DNA of 64,000 nt from contig NZ_JAVESI010000005.1 of assembly GCF_034006665.1 (NCBI RefSeq), forward strand, positions 1 to 64,000, in the 5' to 3' direction. Position numbers and translations under genes: made by a program. The notes under the pieces were generated by a model. The model saw only the letters and a list, made by a program, of their open reading frames with translations, had not been told where the DNA came from and made no database searches. Shown one piece after another: positions 24,510 through 32,506 of the stretch (the stretch's first letter is position 1; the number at the start of each line of letters is the position of its first letter). The DNA is from Trichloromonas sp034006665. Lineage in GTDB: Bacteria > Desulfobacterota > Desulfuromonadia > Desulfuromonadales > Trichloromonadaceae.

Positions 24510-26654
24510 ATGATTCGACTGGACGATATCCTCGAACAAATCCTCTCTTACAACCCCGGCGCCGACCTGGACGCGGTGCGCAAGGCCTATGTCTACAGCG
24601 CCAAAGTCCATCAGGGGCAGACCCGTCTTTCCGGTGAGCCCTATCTGACCCATCCCATGGAAGTGGCTTACATCCTTGCCCAGCTCAAGATGGATGTGCC
24701 GACCGTCGTCACCGGCTTGCTGCACGACACCCTTGAGGATACTCTCACCAGCAACGATGAGCTGCGGAACCTCTTCGGCAACGAAATCGCTGATCTTGCC
24801 GACGGGGTCACCAAGCTCAGCAAGATGACCTTCCGCACCCGCGAGGAGCGCCAGGCCGAAAGCTTCCGTAAGATGCTCCTGGCCATGGCCCGGGACATCC
24901 GCGTCATCCTCATCAAACTCGCCGATCGCCTCCACAACATGCGTACCCTCGGCTTCCAGCCGGAAGCCCGCCGCCAGAAGATCGCCCAGGAAACCCTCGA
25001 TATCTATGCTCCTTTGGCCAACCGTCTCGGGATCAGCTGGCTCAAGGGGGAACTGGAGGATCTCGCTTTCTCCTTCCTCGAACCGGAAGCCTATGCGGAC
25101 TTGCGCGGGCAGGTGAGTGAAAAGGAGAAGGCGCGGGAGGGCTACATCGAGGAGGTGCAAGGGCTGATTCGGGACAAGCTCGTCGAACACGGTATCCCGG
25201 GAAATGTCTCGGGGCGAGCCAAGCACCTCTACTCCATCCACAAGAAGCTGTTGCGGCAGGGGGGGGATCTCGACCAGATCTACGACCTCATCGCTTTTCG
25301 GGTGATCGTCGAGACCATCCGCGAGTGTTACGCCGTCCTCGGTATCATCCATTCGGTGTGGAAGCCGATCCCCGGTCGTTTCAAGGACTACATCGCCATG
25401 CCCAAGGCGAATATGTACCAGTCCTTGCACACCACCGTGGTTGGTCCCCACGGGGATCGCATGGAGGTGCAGATCCGCACCGAGGAGATGCATCGGATCG
25501 CCGAAGAGGGGATTGCCGCCCATTGGAAATACAAGGAAGGGCGCACCGGAGCCCTGGCCAATCGCGACGACAACCGTTTCCGCTGGCTGCGCCAGCTTCT
25601 GGAATGGCAGCAGGAGGTCAAGGATTCCCGGGAGTTCATGGATTCGGTGAAAATCGATCTCTTCCCCGAGGAGGTCTACGTCTTCACCCCCAATGGCGAC
25701 GTCAAGGAGCTGCCCAAGGGCTCAACCCCGGTCGATTTCGCTTACAGCATCCATACCGATGTCGGCAGTCGTTGTGTCGGCGCTAAAATTAACGGCAAAA
25801 TGGTTCCGCTGAAGACGGTCCTGAAGAACGGCGACATGGTCGAGGTGTTGACCTCCCCCAACCAGACGCCGAGCAAGGACTGGCTCGCTTTTGTACGGAC
25901 CTCCAAGGCGCGCAACAAGATCCGCAGCTGGATTCAGCAGGAAATGCGGGAAAAGAGTATCGAGCTGGGGAAGGGGCTGCTCGAAAAGGAACTGCGCAAG
26001 TACGACACCAGTTTCAAGCGTATGCTGGCTTCCGACGATCTGCTGCACGCCGCCGAGGATCTCGGTTTCCGGCAGGTGGAAGACCTGATCGCTTCTGTTG
26101 GATACGGCAAGGTTCCCTTGGGGCAGGTCATCGGCCGGGTCGTCCCCCAGGAAAAACTCAAGGCCGAGCGCCCGAAACCGGAAAAGAGCGCGGATCGTTC
26201 CCAAAAGAAACCGTCCAGCGCCATTCGCATCGACGGCGTTGAGGATATCCTGGTGCGCTTCGCCAAGTGCTGCAGTCCGTTGCCGGGTGACCCGGTGATC
26301 GGATTCATTACCCGCGGACGGGGCGTCACCGTCCATGCTCTCGATTGTCCTCACGTCCAGGAACTCGATCCCGAGCGGCGGGTGGAGATCGAATGGGATC
26401 TCAAGAAAAAAGCGACCCGGCCGGTACGTATCCGGGTGCACTGCGTCAATCAGAAAGGGATGCTCACCGGCATTACCGGAGCGATTACCAACTGCGAAGC
26501 GAACATTACCAGCGCTAATGTTCAATCGACCCCCGACGGCCAGGGGGTCAACATCTTCGAGATCGATGTGCAGGATCTCGACCATCTCAACCGGGTAATC
26601 CAGGCGATTCTTAAGGTCAAGGGGGTGTATCGGGTGGAGCGGATGCGCCACTGA
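24510..26654 (+). CDS. relA: Bifunctional (p)ppGpp synthetase/hydrolase (Rel/SpoT)
   Basis: This is the stringent response enzyme, 714 residues. The domains in order are as follows. The HD hydrolase has HPMEVAYIL and LLHDTLEDT (about 50-75), so the HD pair is intact. The synthetase domain contains YSIHKKLLR and the loop YIAMPKANMYQSLHTTV. The TGS domain contains VYVFTPNGDVKELPKGSTP. The zinc-finger/helical part contains FAKCCSPLPGDPV, and an ACT domain lies at the C-terminus (VNQKGMLTGITGAITN). Both active sites look complete, as expected where a single Rel protein serves both functions. The ATG at 24510 is favoured over a TTG at 24501. The gene follows rpoZ and is 38 bp before ridA. The symbol could also be spoT or rel. 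Confidence 0.95.
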   Translation: MIRLDDILEQILSYNPGADLDAVRKAYVYSAKVHQGQTRLSGEPYLTHPMEVAYILAQLKMDVPTVVTGLLHDTLEDTLTSNDELRNLFGNEIADLADGVTKLSKMTFRTREERQAESFRKMLLAMARDIRVILIKLADRLHNMRTLGFQPEARRQKIAQETLDIYAPLANRLGISWLKGELEDLAFSFLEPEAYADLRGQVSEKEKAREGYIEEVQGLIRDKLVEHGIPGNVSGRAKHLYSIHKKLLRQGGDLDQIYDLIAFRVIVETIRECYAVLGIIHSVWKPIPGRFKDYIAMPKANMYQSLHTTVVGPHGDRMEVQIRTEEMHRIAEEGIAAHWKYKEGRTGALANRDDNRFRWLRQLLEWQQEVKDSREFMDSVKIDLFPEEVYVFTPNGDVKELPKGSTPVDFAYSIHTDVGSRCVGAKINGKMVPLKTVLKNGDMVEVLTSPNQTPSKDWLAFVRTSKARNKIRSWIQQEMREKSIELGKGLLEKELRKYDTSFKRMLASDDLLHAAEDLGFRQVEDLIASVGYGKVPLGQVIGRVVPQEKLKAERPKPEKSADRSQKKPSSAIRIDGVEDILVRFAKCCSPLPGDPVIGFITRGRGVTVHALDCPHVQELDPERRVEIEWDLKKKATRPVRIRVHCVNQKGMLTGITGAITNCEANITSANVQSTPDGQGVNIFEIDVQDLDHLNRVIQAILKVKGVYRVERMRH

Positions 26655-26692
26655 CGGCACGCGGTATCCAGCAAACAGAGGAGAGAGCAAAC

Positions 26693-27079
26693 ATGAGTAT
26701 CGAAAAGATAGCGACCACGGCCGCTCCGGCAGCCATCGGACCCTACTCTCAGGGGGTGCAGGCAGGGGATTACCTCTTCTTCTCCGGGCAGATCCCTCTC
26801 GACCCGAAAACCGGCGAGATGGTTTCCGGGGGGATTGAGGCCCAGACCCGGCAGGTGTTGGCCAATATGGAAGAGGTCTTGGCGGCGGCGGGTCTCGATT
26901 TCGGCAAGGTGGTGAAGACCACCATCTTTCTTGCGGATCTTGGCGATTTCGCCTTGGTGAACGAACTCTACGGAGCGCGCTTTTCCGGCATCTACCCGGC
27001 GCGCTCCACGATCCAGGTCGCGGCCTTGCCGAAAGGGGCGGCGATCGAAATCGAGTGGGTAGCCTATCGCGGAGCATAA
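26693..27079 (+). CDS. ridA: RidA-family reactive intermediate deaminase
   Basis: RidA proteins hydrolyse reactive enamine/imine intermediates formed by PLP enzymes such as threonine dehydratase and so protect other PLP enzymes. The 128-residue protein matches the archetype: APAAIGPYSQGVQAGDYLFFSGQIPLDP at the N-terminus, the conserved Arg in YPARSTIQVAALPKGA, and the C-terminal IEIEWVAYR. The ATG at 26693 has GAGAGAG a few bases upstream. It is 38 bp after the rel gene on the same strand and is followed by a strong bidirectional terminator, so it is the last gene of the yicC-gmk-rpoZ-rel-ridA unit. Confidence 0.95.
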   Translation: MSIEKIATTAAPAAIGPYSQGVQAGDYLFFSGQIPLDPKTGEMVSGGIEAQTRQVLANMEEVLAAAGLDFGKVVKTTIFLADLGDFALVNELYGARFSGIYPARSTIQVAALPKGAAIEIEWVAYRGA

Positions 27080-27083
27080 AAAA

Positions 27084-27114
27084 ATACCGGACAACCCTAC
27101 AGGTTGTCCGGTAT
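27084..27114. terminator. Intrinsic terminator hairpin (mainly for the minus-strand rpmB)
   Basis: A perfect 13-bp stem (27084-27096 with 27102-27114, arms ATACCGGACAACC and its complement) has a five-base loop. On the minus strand it is followed by a run of seven T residues, so it should end transcription coming from rpmB. On the plus strand it follows the ridA stop without a T-run. Confidence 0.8.
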
Positions 27115-27123
27115 GAGGAAACC

Positions 27124-27155
27124 AAAAAGGGAACCCGGCGGGTTCCCTTTTTTTT
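27124..27155. terminator. Bidirectional intrinsic terminator between ridA and rpmB
   Basis: AAAAAGGGAACCC (27124-27136) pairs with GGGTTCCCTTTTT (27140-27152) around a GGC loop, with T residues continuing to 27155 on the plus strand and an A-run giving Ts on the minus strand. It terminates the rel-ridA transcript and may also act on rpmB, whose stop codon is at 27155. Confidence 0.85.
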
Positions 27156-27346
27156 CAGAGAGCTTTGACCACCGCGCCGGAGCGGATGCAGCGGGTGCAG
27201 ACCTTGATCGTGCGGACCGTGCCCTGGTGCAGGGCCTTGACCTTCTGCAGGTTGGGGTACCAGACCTTCCGAGTTTTGTTATGAGCATGGCTGACATTGT
27301 TGCCAGTCGACGGTTTCTTCCCACAGATTTCACAGATTCTCGCCAT
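27155..27346 (-). CDS. rpmB: Ribosomal protein L28
   Basis: This 63-residue large-subunit protein begins MARICEICGKKPSTGNNVSHAHNKTRK, the L28 hallmark. It has a zinc-ribbon type with two cysteine pairs (CEIC near residue 5-8 and CTRC near 50-53). The ATG at 27346 has AGGAGG nine bases upstream. Longer starts up to 27412 add unrelated residues. The zinc-type C+ form is one of the two known L28 variants. It has its own promoter and terminators on both sides, so it is monocistronic. Confidence 0.96.
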   Translation of the reverse strand: MARICEICGKKPSTGNNVSHAHNKTRKVWYPNLQKVKALHQGTVRTIKVCTRCIRSGAVVKAL

Positions 27347-27379
27347 CTTCAATATCCTCCTGGAATTTTTGAACGTGAG

Positions 27380-27408
27380 TAGATACCACGGAAGCCGAGG
27401 TATTGCAA
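27380..27408 (-). promoter_or_regulatory. Promoter of rpmB
   Basis: On the minus strand TTGCAA (27408-27403) is spaced by exactly 17 bases from TATCTA (27385-27380). The rpmB start lies about 34 bases downstream with a strong ribosome site. Confidence 0.6.
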
Positions 27409-27433
27409 CCATTTTTTCCCGAAAGACCGCGGC

Positions 27434-28675
27434 TTATTTTTTGCCGCGTCGGGCGAGTCGGCCGGCGAGAGCGTACCCGGTCAAAACTTCCCCGGTCTCC
27501 CCCAGGTGTGGGAAGATGCAGGTTCCCTGGCAGAGCACCAAGTCGGGCCTCAGCCAGGGGTTTTGCGCGACGCCGGGAAAGGCGGCGAAACTTCGGCGCG
27601 GCCTGATGTCATCTTGGTCGGCCGGTGCTTCCAGCAAGCGGGGAGCGAGGGCGGAGAAGGGGAACAGGGCGCGCAGTTCCCCAGCCACTGCCTCCCGAGG
27701 GGCATTCTCCGGGGTTTCGCAGAAGCAATGCAGCTCCCCGGCGTGGTCAAGGAGAGTGCTGCGCAGGGCCGGATTCTCGCCATGGATGATACGGGGCGCC
27801 AACACGGTAGACGGTGCGGGGTTCAAGGGACCGCTGTCCCAGCGTTCTGGCGCGGACGGCCGCCGGAAGGGGGGGAGGGCGGCGGCGATTTTCGGGGGGA
27901 GCGCTTCGGCCTGGCCGATGATCAGGGTACCTGCGGAACACTCACGGCCGTCATGGAGTTGCAGACGCCGGCCGTCGGTGATTTCCGCGATTTTCGCTAA
28001 GGGCTCGCTGAATCCGTGAAATTGTTGGTAGCGCCGGGCCAGAAGATCGCCAAGCCGACTTCTTTCCATGGCCTGAGGCCGGGTCAGGCCATGCCAGAGG
28101 AGAGCCCCTTCGGCCAGGGTCAGTTTCGTGACAGGGGCGAGGGTCAGCCCGGAAAAGAGGGTATGGACCCAGGTGCGCGATGCCTCGGCAAGGGGAGCAA
28201 ACAGGTCGCAAAGCGGTTTACTCAAGGCGCGTTGGCCCGTTTCGGAAAGCCAATTCCAGGCCCTGCACCTCAGTCGGTCCATCAGACTGCCGAGGGGCGC
28301 GCCTGCCTGATCCAGCAACTGAGATTCGAGATTTTCGCCCAGGCGATCCAGATGGTTGAAGATCAGCAGCAAAGCTTCCGCATCCCTGGGGAGTTCGCGG
28401 CGGATTTCCTCCTCCAGAGGGTAGCGGCCATGCAACTCGATACGCGTCTGCCCGTTGAGGATATGCAGACGCGGCGTTTTCTCCAGTGGTTGCCGGTAGC
28501 CGAGCTGCTCAAGCAGACGAACGAGATGGCTGTCGGCGAAGACCCAGCCAAAATCGGCCGGATGTTTTCCCTGGAAGGTGAGTACCCGTTGCCCGGCTTT
28601 GGCGAGCAGTACCCCGGCGATACGGGAAGCAAGACTTTCGCCGAGCAGGATGATGTCGTAATGATGCTGATGCAC
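27434..28675 (-). CDS. Rossmann-fold, FAD/NAD-binding type protein of unknown function
   Basis: This 413-residue protein begins HQHHYDIILLGESLASRIAGVLLAKAGQRVLTFQ, a dinucleotide-binding beta-alpha-beta unit (GxSxAxxxAG variant of the usual GxGxxG) like those of phytoene desaturase and other NAD(P)/FAD-dependent oxidoreductases. The rest has no motif that I can name. A central part (GALLWHGLTRPQAMERSRLGDLLARRY) resembles the substrate-domain helices of such enzymes. The start is a GTG at 28675 with AGGAA seven bases upstream. A start at 28768 would add 31 low-complexity residues. It is 32 bp downstream of the DUF523 gene on the same strand and may share a transcript with purM-purN. I cannot assign a reaction. 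Confidence 0.7.
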   Translation of the reverse strand: MHQHHYDIILLGESLASRIAGVLLAKAGQRVLTFQGKHPADFGWVFADSHLVRLLEQLGYRQPLEKTPRLHILNGQTRIELHGRYPLEEEIRRELPRDAEALLLIFNHLDRLGENLESQLLDQAGAPLGSLMDRLRCRAWNWLSETGQRALSKPLCDLFAPLAEASRTWVHTLFSGLTLAPVTKLTLAEGALLWHGLTRPQAMERSRLGDLLARRYQQFHGFSEPLAKIAEITDGRRLQLHDGRECSAGTLIIGQAEALPPKIAAALPPFRRPSAPERWDSGPLNPAPSTVLAPRIIHGENPALRSTLLDHAGELHCFCETPENAPREAVAGELRALFPFSALAPRLLEAPADQDDIRPRRSFAAFPGVAQNPWLRPDLVLCQGTCIFPHLGETGEVLTGYALAGRLARRGKK

Positions 28676-28706
28676 TAGAGGGTTCCTGATGCCTTTGGGC
28701 GGGACG

Positions 28707-29225
28707 CTAGAGGTCTTCGTCGCTGATGAGGACGATTCCCGCCCGTCGGAGGAGGGCGGCGGCGACACCGGAACCGGCGGTTCGTTCCTCCCGCCGATGG
28801 ATGCGATGTACGCCGCAGGAAGGGCTGCGTTCCTTGAGAATGGCTTCGTAACAGCCGGTCAGCCGGGCAATGCGTAGGGTTTCCTCGGCTCCGCGCATAA
28901 AGGGGGCGTTGACCGATTTCCCCTCCTGATTGACCAGTTCTCCTTGTCCCTCCCAGAGGCTTTCACCGTCCCCCAAATGAAATTTGGCCGGAGGACGGGG
29001 GGTGGCAAGTCCACCCAGCTGCTCGGGGCAAACCGGAATCGGCAACAGGTTTCGGGTGCGCAGATAATCAAGAACCCGGGCGTTGGTCTTGCTTTGACCG
29101 TCATAGCGGGTGGCAAGACCGAGCAGGCAGGCGCTGACCAAGATCGGTCGCGGTGGGTGTTGCGCGTCCGGTGAAAGGAGGGGCTTTTCCTCGGTGGGGA
29201 AGAAAGGGGGAATCGGATCGCTCAC
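28707..29225 (-). CDS. DUF523 family protein
   Basis: This is a 172-residue member of the DUF523 family, shown by ILVSACLLGLATRYDGQSKTNA near the N-terminus, PVCPEQLGGLATPRPPAKFH in the middle and AILKERSPSCGVHRIH near the end. The conserved cysteines within ACLLG, VCPE and SPSCG could bind metal or a cofactor; 2-thiouracil desulfidase activity has been reported for one member. The first 28 residues are a proline-rich extension. The ATG at 29225 overlaps the purN stop in an ATGA, so it is translated together with purN. The biological role here is not known. Confidence 0.85.
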   Translation of the reverse strand: MSDPIPPFFPTEEKPLLSPDAQHPPRPILVSACLLGLATRYDGQSKTNARVLDYLRTRNLLPIPVCPEQLGGLATPRPPAKFHLGDGESLWEGQGELVNQEGKSVNAPFMRGAEETLRIARLTGCYEAILKERSPSCGVHRIHRREERTAGSGVAAALLRRAGIVLISDEDL

Positions 29226-29869
29226 GGGTTGATCAGGCTGCCTGTTGGAGGCCCCGAGCGATCCACCAGAACGCGGCGGCCCTCCACGTGCAGCCGTCTT
29301 TCGGCGAAGAGCTGGATGGCTCGGGGATAGATTTGATGTTCCTGTTCGAGAATGCGTGCCGAAAGGGTCTCTTCGGTGTCGTCATCATGCACCGGCACCA
29401 CCGCCTGGATGATGATTGGGCCGGTGTCGGTGCCGTTATCGACGAAATGAACGGTACAGCCGGCAAATCGCACGCCGTATTCCAGGGCCTTGCGCTGGAC
29501 ATGCAGGCCAGGAAAAGCGGGAAGGAGAGCGGGGTGGATATTCATGATACGGTGGGGAAAGGCATCGACGAAGACCGGGGTGATGATGCGCATGAACCCC
29601 GCCAGCACCACGAGTTCGACCTCGGCTTCCCGCAGAGACTGAACCAAGGCGGCGTCGAAGGCTTCGCGGCCGGCGAACCGGCGATGGTCGATGCAGCGGC
29701 AGGTGATCCCGGCTCGGCGGGCTCGATCCAGGGCGCCGGCATCGGGATTGTTGCTGAGGACGAGAACGATTTCAGCGTCGAGTTTGCCGCTTTGGCAGTG
29801 GTCGATGATCGCCTGGAGATTGGTCCCCCCGCCGGAGGCGAGGGCGCCGATGCGCAGTCTCTTGATCAC
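29222..29869 (-). CDS. purN: Phosphoribosylglycinamide formyltransferase (GART)
   Basis: PurN transfers a formyl group from 10-formyl-THF to GAR in purine synthesis. The 215-residue protein has the phosphate loop ASGGGTNLQAIID, the catalytic block IMNIHPALLPAFPG (Asn and His) and the aspartate in DNGTDTGPIIIQ. The start is a GTG at 29869 with GAAGGA six bases upstream; a longer frame to 29926 adds an arginine-rich sequence that is not homologous. It is 20 bp downstream of purM on the same strand, the usual purM-purN order. Length and active site are normal. Confidence 0.96.
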   Translation of the reverse strand: MIKRLRIGALASGGGTNLQAIIDHCQSGKLDAEIVLVLSNNPDAGALDRARRAGITCRCIDHRRFAGREAFDAALVQSLREAEVELVVLAGFMRIITPVFVDAFPHRIMNIHPALLPAFPGLHVQRKALEYGVRFAGCTVHFVDNGTDTGPIIIQAVVPVHDDDTEETLSARILEQEHQIYPRAIQLFAERRLHVEGRRVLVDRSGPPTGSLINP

Positions 29870-29889
29870 AGAAAATCCTTCGGAAAAGG

Positions 29890-30939
29890 TCAGATCAGGG
29901 CGACGCCTTCGTCCTCGGCGCCGCATTTGGCGATTTCGCCGATGAGAAAGGCCTGTTCCTTGAGCCCGGAGAGGCGGACCATGATATCGTCGGCCTCCGC
30001 GGCGGGCACCACCAGGGCCATGCCGATGCCGTAGTTGAAGGTGCGGTACATCTCCCCTTCCTCGATCTCACCGCCTTCGCGCAGCAACTCGAAGATCGCC
30101 GGTTTCGGCCAGCTGTTCTTTTCGACGATTGCCTGGCACTGGCGGGGCAGGACGCGGGGCAGGTTTTCGGTGAGACCGCCGCCGGTGATGTGGGCCATCC
30201 CTTTGATCTGGAAATCGCGCAGCAGGTTGAGAATGGTTTTGACGTAGATGCGGGTCGGGGTGAGCAGTTCCAGTCCCAGGGGCTGCTTCAGTTCGGGTAC
30301 GAGGCTGTCGACGGTCAGGCCCATGCGCTCGAAGAAGACCTTGCGCGCCAGGGAGAAACCGTTGGAATGGAGTCCCGTGGAAGCGATACCGACGACCTTG
30401 TCGCCGACGGTGATGCTCGACCCGTCGATGATCCGGGCGTTGTCGACCACGCCAACGGTGAAGCCGGCCAGATCGTATTCACCGTCACCGTACATGCCGG
30501 GCATTTCGGCCGTTTCGCCGCCGATCAGGGCGCAGCCCGCCTGCAGGCAGCCTTCGGAGATACCTTTGACGATTTCCACGGCTTTTTCGGGGGAGAGCTT
30601 GCCCGTGGCCAGGTAGTCGAGGAAGAAGAGGGGTTCGGCCCCTTGGACGATGATGTCGTTGACGCACATGGCGACCAGGTCGATACCGACCGTGTCATGT
30701 TTGTCGGTCATGAAAGCCAGTTTGAGTTTGGTCCCGACGCCGTCGGTGGAAGCGACCAGGGTCGGCTTCTGATATTTGTCGGCGTTCAGCGAAAAGAGAC
30801 CGCCGAAGCCGCCGATATCGGTCAGAACCTCCGGCCGGGTGGTGGCCTTGACCAGGGGTTTGATCATCTGTACGAAGCGATTGCCGGCATCGATATCCAC
30901 CCCGGCATCTTTGTAGGTCGAACTCTTCCGCGTGCTCAA
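29890..30939 (-). CDS. purM: Phosphoribosylformylglycinamidine cyclo-ligase (AIR synthetase)
   Basis: PurM closes the imidazole ring of AIR with ATP in purine synthesis. The 349-residue protein shows the family blocks YKDAGVDIDAGNRFVQMIKP near the start, DGVGTKLKLAF for ATP/Mg binding, GGETAEMPGMY, and HITGGGLTENLPRVLP. The start appears to be a TTG at 30939 with GAGGAG eight bases upstream; no better ATG lies nearby. purN follows 20 bp downstream. A consensus-like promoter is present upstream, divergent from rimI. Nothing is missing from the active site. Confidence 0.96.
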   Translation of the reverse strand: MSTRKSSTYKDAGVDIDAGNRFVQMIKPLVKATTRPEVLTDIGGFGGLFSLNADKYQKPTLVASTDGVGTKLKLAFMTDKHDTVGIDLVAMCVNDIIVQGAEPLFFLDYLATGKLSPEKAVEIVKGISEGCLQAGCALIGGETAEMPGMYGDGEYDLAGFTVGVVDNARIIDGSSITVGDKVVGIASTGLHSNGFSLARKVFFERMGLTVDSLVPELKQPLGLELLTPTRIYVKTILNLLRDFQIKGMAHITGGGLTENLPRVLPRQCQAIVEKNSWPKPAIFELLREGGEIEEGEMYRTFNYGIGMALVVPAAEADDIMVRLSGLKEQAFLIGEIAKCGAEDEGVALI

Positions 30940-30974
30940 TGGTAGGGCTCCTCATCTATTAAAAAGTCGCTATT

Positions 30975-31003
30975 TTTTAAAACATTTCGCGCAGCTTTGT
31001 CAA
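30975..31003 (-). promoter_or_regulatory. Promoter of purM-purN
   Basis: On the minus strand a perfect TTGACA (31003-30998) and TTAAAA (30980-30975) are 17 bases apart, about 36 bases before the purM start. No PurR-like palindrome was recognised next to it. Confidence 0.6.
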
Positions 31004-31044
31004 TCGCAAAGTCCCGTGAAAAGGGCCTTGGAAGAGAATAAGTG

Positions 31045-31074
31045 TTTACAGTTAGAAGCCGGCCGGATTATGAT
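31045..31074 (+). promoter_or_regulatory. Promoter of rimI-pyrK-pyrD
   Basis: TTTACA (31045-31050) and TATGAT (31069-31074) are separated by 18 bases. The rimI GTG start is about 53 bases downstream. It diverges from the purM promoter, with about 40 bp between the two -35 boxes. Confidence 0.6.
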
Positions 31075-31126
31075 ATAAAGCTGTTTGCGTGATCAGAACA
31101 GGGCTGGAGAGGGACAGGGAACACAC

Positions 31127-31588
31127 GTGGACTATCGCATTCGTCCCATGGAAGAAAAGGATCTGGACGAGATCGTCCGGGCCGAGGGGGAGTGCTACAG
31201 CCACCCTTGGTCGGCGGAGATCTTCCGCCGGGAACTGGCCAATCCGGTTTCGCGCTTGCGTTTGCTCCATCTCGACGGACAACCGGCCGCTTATCTTTGC
31301 GCCTGGTATCTTGTCGGCGAACTGCACATTCACAACATTGCCACCCGGCCTCCTTTCCGCCGACAAGGACTGGCGATAAAACTTTTGCGGGGAATCATCG
31401 ACGAATGCCGGGAAACCGGCCTAGAGCGGGTTTTCCTCGAAGTGCGTGTCGGTAATATCGGAGCGATTGCGCTCTATCGCGCCTTCGGTTTTCGCGAGGC
31501 GGGGCGGCGCAAAGGCTATTATCCCGACGGCGAGGACGCGCTCCTGATGGAATTGGAGATCGCGGACATCCCAGACATCCCAGTTTGA
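31127..31588 (+). CDS. rimI: Ribosomal protein S18 alanine N-acetyltransferase (GNAT)
   Basis: RimI acetylates the N-terminal alanine of S18. The 154-residue protein is a GNAT enzyme. It has IRPMEEKDLDEIVRAEGECYSHPW at the start, the acetyl-CoA loop RRQGLAIKLL (R-x-x-G-x-A type), and LEVRVGNIGAIALYRAFGFREAGRRKGYY, a block that is close to diagnostic of RimI (Asn and Tyr of the active site). I chose the GTG at 31127 with AGGGA upstream; the open frame extends to a TTG at 31085. It is the first gene of a unit with pyrK and pyrD. The family assignment is firm; other protein N-acetyltransferase targets cannot be excluded. Confidence 0.88.
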   Translation: MDYRIRPMEEKDLDEIVRAEGECYSHPWSAEIFRRELANPVSRLRLLHLDGQPAAYLCAWYLVGELHIHNIATRPPFRRQGLAIKLLRGIIDECRETGLERVFLEVRVGNIGAIALYRAFGFREAGRRKGYYPDGEDALLMELEIADIPDIPV

Positions 31589-31636
31589 AACACTCCACGA
31601 CGATTGCATGATTGTTTACGTTTTTTCGAAGGAGAG

Positions 31637-32506
31637 ATGCCTCAGCACATGAAAAATTACAAGACCATCGTCCTCTCCAATCAGGAGATTTCCTCCGGCT
31701 ATTACCGGATGCGGATTCTTGCGCCGGGCTTCAGCAAGATCGGCAAGCCGGGGCAGTTCGTCATGTTCCGGGTGCAGACGTCGCTTCCGCCTTTGCTGCG
31801 ACGTCCCTTCGGTATCTTCCGCACCGGTTTTCTGCCCGCCGATTGCGAAGGGCAGCCGCCGAAGGAATATCTGGAAATTCTCTACAAGGTGGTCGGTCGT
31901 GGCACCACCATCATGAGCGGCCTGCACGAAGGCGATCGCGTCGAGGTCCTTGGCCCCCTCGGGCGGGGCTTTGACCTTGGTGCCGCCGGCAGTGAAAAGA
32001 TTCTGGTTGGTGGCGGCATTGGTTTGGTACCGCTGTACATGCTCGCCCAGGAACTGGTCAAAAGCAGCCGGGTACGGCTGCTGATCGGCGGAAAGCGTCG
32101 TGACGACATCATCATGGTGACCGAATTCGAGCGCCTCGGCGTCAATACCCACATCGCTACCGAGGACGGCAGTCTCGGGGAGGAGGGCTTCGTGACCAGG
32201 GTGCTCGAGCGCAAGCTGCAAAAATATCCCCAGGCCGAGGTCTTTGCCTGCGGCCCCATGCCGATGCTCGAAGCGGTACAGCATCTTTGCGCCGCCGAGA
32301 ACGTTCCCCTGCAGGTTTCCCTGGAAGCCCTCATGGCCTGCGGCGTCGGCGCCTGTCTTGGCTGCGTGGTCAAGGGGGCCGGGCACAGTGAACAGAACCC
32401 CCAATACCTCTGCACCTGCAAGGAGGGGCCGGTCTTTCGCGCCGAGCGGCTGGACTGGAGCAAACTAGCTGCTGAAGAGGGGACTTGCGAGGGGTGCAAA
32501 TCATGA
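31637..32506 (+). CDS. pyrK: Dihydroorotate dehydrogenase electron transfer subunit
   Basis: PyrK carries FAD and a [2Fe-2S] cluster and passes electrons from dihydroorotate oxidation to NAD+. The protein (about 289 residues) has the FAD part (LPPLLRRPFGIFRT), the NAD-binding part (LVGGGIGLVPLYMLAQEL), and the C-terminal cysteine set in ACGVGACLGCVVK plus a later CTCK, giving the four ligands of the cluster. AAGGAG lies very close to the ATG at 31637. The ATG at 31649 (MKNYKTIVLS) is the alternative, so the exact start is open. The stop overlaps the pyrD start. The pair makes a class 1B, NAD-linked enzyme. Confidence 0.92.
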   Translation: MPQHMKNYKTIVLSNQEISSGYYRMRILAPGFSKIGKPGQFVMFRVQTSLPPLLRRPFGIFRTGFLPADCEGQPPKEYLEILYKVVGRGTTIMSGLHEGDRVEVLGPLGRGFDLGAAGSEKILVGGGIGLVPLYMLAQELVKSSRVRLLIGGKRRDDIIMVTEFERLGVNTHIATEDGSLGEEGFVTRVLERKLQKYPQAEVFACGPMPMLEAVQHLCAAENVPLQVSLEALMACGVGACLGCVVKGAGHSEQNPQYLCTCKEGPVFRAERLDWSKLAAEEGTCEGCKS

